9,267 nucleotides of DNA from Bordetella parapertussis (lineage in GTDB: Bacteria; Pseudomonadota; Gammaproteobacteria; Burkholderiales; Burkholderiaceae_C), in contig CAMDJU010000099.1 of the NCBI GenBank assembly GCA_945900695.1, forward strand, positions 1-9,267, read 5' to 3'. The number at the start of each line of letters is the position of its first letter. Positions within the stretch are counted from its first letter, which is position 1. A model generated the notes under the pieces. That model was not told the origin of the DNA. It saw only the letters and a program-made list of their open reading frames with translations, and searched no databases. This document shows positions 7,730 to 9,267 of the stretch, one piece after another. Position numbers and translations under genes: made by a program.

Positions 7730-7758
7730 TTGAAACCAAAAGCATTCATGGTTAGGAT
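7730..7758 (+). promoter_or_regulatory. sigma70-type promoter for pilMNO
   Basis: TTGAAA (7730-7735, 5/6 to TTGACA) and TAGGAT (7753-7758, 4/6 to TATAAT) are separated by exactly 17 bases. Transcription would start near 7765, about 18 bases before the pilM ATG, with the Shine-Dalgarno AGGGAG at 7772-7777 inside the leader. Spacing and position fit well. Confidence 0.55.
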
Positions 7759-7782
7759 GCAGGGAAACATCAGGGAGTGCAC

Positions 7783-8394
7783 ATGGCGTGGGGCAAAAAC
7801 TTCATGCGCGCTGGGCGTCAGGCCTTGCTCGGGGTTGATTGGGGCGGCGACTGTTTGAGCTTGGTGGCCGTGGACGGCCACCCGGCCCTGGGCTGGCGGC
7901 TGAGTTTGAGCGAGCAAGAAAGCTGGCTGGGTGAGTCCAATCCCAGTGCGGCTTTGGCGCGTGCTTGGCGGCGCAGTGCCAGCCGGGTGCGGCGGGTTGC
8001 TGTGGCCGTCCCGGACCAAAGCGTGTGGCAACAGATGATGGTCTTGGATGCGCGCTTGCACGGTGAGGACTTGCATTTTCAAATTGGTTTGCGCTTGCGC
8101 GACCAATTGCCATGGGATATTTCGCAGGTCAGCTGGGACTACGCTGGGCACGACACCCTTGACACACCGCATGCCAATGGCGCGGCGTACACCGTCTGTG
8201 CTGTGCCCTTGAGTGAATTACAGCCCATGCTGGATTGGGTGCGCGCCGCCGATCTCATGCCCTGGGTGGTTGACGTCCAAGCCCAGGCATTGCAGCGCTG
8301 GAGCGAGCACGCACAGCGGTTGGTTCCCGGTCGCGCCAACGCACAAGCCAGCCCATTGGCCATGGGGCTGGCATTGCGCCGGTTTGTGGCATGA
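7783..8394 (+). CDS. pilM: short PilM-like actin-fold protein of the type IV pilus/competence cluster
   Basis: This protein of about 203 residues heads a pilM-pilN-pilO cluster next to mrcA. It starts like PilM: LLGVDWGG (15-22) corresponds to the first phosphate-binding loop of the FtsA/PilM actin-like fold. VAVAVPDQSVWQQMMVLD resembles the PilM stretch VAMALPxxxV, and QLPWDISQVSWDY resembles the Q-Y-I-P motif region. The end, SPLAMGLALRRF, matches the PilM C-terminus (CGLALR-F). The intervening ~140-150 residues that normally carry the second half of the nucleotide-binding fold are missing, without a frameshift or stop. Typical PilM is about 350 residues; E. coli HofM and Haemophilus ComA are also short (about 260). 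ATG 7783 is preferred over GTG 7777 because AGGGAG (7772-7777) sits five bases before it. The stop overlaps the pilN start in ATGA. Confidence 0.8.
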   Translation: MAWGKNFMRAGRQALLGVDWGGDCLSLVAVDGHPALGWRLSLSEQESWLGESNPSAALARAWRRSASRVRRVAVAVPDQSVWQQMMVLDARLHGEDLHFQIGLRLRDQLPWDISQVSWDYAGHDTLDTPHANGAAYTVCAVPLSELQPMLDWVRAADLMPWVVDVQAQALQRWSEHAQRLVPGRANAQASPLAMGLALRRFVA

Positions 8395-9038
8395 GCCCCA
8401 TCAACCTATTGCCCCAGCGCGAACGCCTGTGGCAGCGCCAAAGGCGCTGGTGGCGCCAACGCTGGTCTTGGACTTTGGGTATTTCCTTGGCCGTGTGGGC
8501 CAGCTTGGCAGGGGTCATGGCTTGGCACCACCAGCATTGGGTGGACGCCAACGCGCAGGTGCAGGCCCAAATCGATGCGCAAGCGCCCCTGCGCGCACAG
8601 CACCAGCGCTTACTGCAAGCGCAACGCCAATGGCAAGACGCGCTGCAAGGCTCTGAGCGCAACCCAGCGGCCATGCAGGAACCTTGGCGCAGTTGGCAAG
8701 CCCTGACCCAAATGGCAGCGCCCCAGGTGCATTGGGAGCGATGGGCTTGGGATGGCCAGACCATCACCGCATCGGGCCAGGTGTTGCAAGCTGCTGTGGC
8801 CACCCAGTTGCAGGCCCAATGGCAACAAAACCTGGGTCCCGGGGTGGTGGTGCAAGCCCTGGCCTTGAAAGCCGAGCCTACCCGCGACCCGCAGGGGGTG
8901 GCAGACCACTGGTGGCATGGGGAGTGGCGCTGGCGCACCTCAGGCGCTGGCGAGGACAAAAAGGCCCAAGCCCCCGCACGGGGAAGTGCCGCACCCCTGC
9001 CCGGGCAACCCGAAGCGAAGGAGGGCCTACAGAGATGA
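8391..9038 (+). CDS. pilN: PilN, type IV pilus inner-membrane alignment protein
   Basis: This 215-residue protein begins with INLLP (residues 4-8) followed by QRERLWQRQ, the conserved cytoplasmic PilN motif that docks into PilM in the family. A basic stretch leads into one transmembrane helix (about 26-45, WSWTLGISLAVWASLAGVMAW-like). A periplasmic Gln/Ala-rich, probably coiled-coil region (about 50-100) and a PilN-like C-terminal domain follow. The last ~30 residues (GAGEDKKAQAPARG and after) are a low-complexity Ala/Pro tail. In the type IV pilus machine PilN pairs with PilO and links PilM to PilP/PilQ. Its start overlaps the pilM stop (ATGA) and its stop overlaps the pilO start (ATGA), so the three are likely made in fixed ratio. 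Retention of INLLP suggests the short PilM still has a partner. Confidence 0.87.
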   Translation: MSPINLLPQRERLWQRQRRWWRQRWSWTLGISLAVWASLAGVMAWHHQHWVDANAQVQAQIDAQAPLRAQHQRLLQAQRQWQDALQGSERNPAAMQEPWRSWQALTQMAAPQVHWERWAWDGQTITASGQVLQAAVATQLQAQWQQNLGPGVVVQALALKAEPTRDPQGVADHWWHGEWRWRTSGAGEDKKAQAPARGSAAPLPGQPEAKEGLQR

Positions 9039-9267
9039 ACAGCCCGCCAGAGCCTCTTGCATGGCCCCTGCGCTTGTCGGCATTCAGCTGGGACACCCCT
9101 TGGGCCTGGCCTTTGGCCCAACAAGTGGCCGCGCTCACCGCACTGGTGCTGGTGATGTTGACGGCCTGTGTGGCCTCGTTGTCGCCGTGGTGGGAGTCCT
9201 TGGCAGCATTGCAAAAAAGCCATCAAAGTTTGTCCGACCAGTACCAAGCTGGCCAAGAGAAGTTGCG
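9035..9267 (+). CDS. pilO: PilO, type IV pilus inner-membrane alignment protein, cut off by window end
   Basis: 77 codons are visible and the frame is open at the window edge. The N-terminal ~25 residues (MNSPPEPLAWPLRLSAFSWD...) are followed by W-P-L-A-Q-Q-V and a transmembrane helix (about residues 33-50). A Gln/Lys/Ser-rich stretch with coiled-coil character follows (LAALQKSHQSLSDQYQAGQEKL), matching PilO topology. PilO forms heterodimers with PilN in the inner membrane. A strong Shine-Dalgarno, AAGGAGGG (9018-9025), lies nine bases upstream and sits within the end of pilN; the ATG overlaps the pilN stop in ATGA. The assignment rests on topology and gene order more than on sequence motifs. 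pilP and pilQ would be expected downstream, outside the window. Confidence 0.82.
   Translation, partial: MNSPPEPLAWPLRLSAFSWDTPWAWPLAQQVAALTALVLVMLTACVASLSPWWESLAALQKSHQSLSDQYQAGQEKL

Noticed and set aside
7777..7782. GTG at 7777 as the pilM start
   Set aside because: The GTG overlaps the Shine-Dalgarno AGGGAG that is well spaced for ATG 7783; the difference is only two residues.
8255..9256. 333-codon open frame on the minus strand across pilM, pilN and pilO
   Set aside because: It is antisense to three coupled genes with recognisable family features; the translation is Cys/Trp/Ala-rich without motifs.

Overview
The window looks like a chromosomal housekeeping segment from a betaproteobacterium of the order Burkholderiales, probably family Comamonadaceae (Limnohabitans/Rhodoferax/Polaromonas-like). 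The basis is gene content and order (engB | cytochrome c4 | msrPQ | lysA-lptM | cyaY | mrcA | pilMNO), moderately high GC and the recognisable protein sequences. The genus is an inference. No rRNA, tRNA, CRISPR array, insertion sequence or prophage gene was seen.

Layout from left to right: (1) the 5' part of engB, a ribosome-assembly GTPase, on the minus strand and cut by the window edge; (2) a divergent diheme cytochrome c4 on the plus strand, closed by a clear intrinsic terminator; (3) msrP and msrQ on the plus strand, the periplasmic methionine-sulfoxide repair pair; (4) a 438-base gap between the convergent ends of msrQ and lysA, holding a long imperfect palindrome and a short direct repeat; (5) lptM and lysA on the minus strand, coupled by an ATGA overlap; (6) cyaY (frataxin), diverging from lptM with only 35 bases between them; (7) mrcA (PBP1A) on the minus strand, overlapping the cyaY 3' end by 11 bases; (8) a divergent pilM-pilN-pilO cluster on the plus strand, chained by ATGA overlaps, with pilO cut by the window end.

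Together the genes cover ribosome assembly, respiration, envelope protein repair, lysine/diaminopimelate metabolism, outer-membrane biogenesis, iron-sulfur/iron handling, peptidoglycan synthesis and the inner-membrane alignment complex of type IV pili. Each is a known family. I found no new multi-gene system. The points that stand out are a PilM of only about 203 residues that appears to lack most of the second half of the actin-like fold, the roughly 210-280 base palindrome between msrQ and lysA, and the absence of resB/ccsA between the cytochrome and msrP, where I recall them in many relatives.
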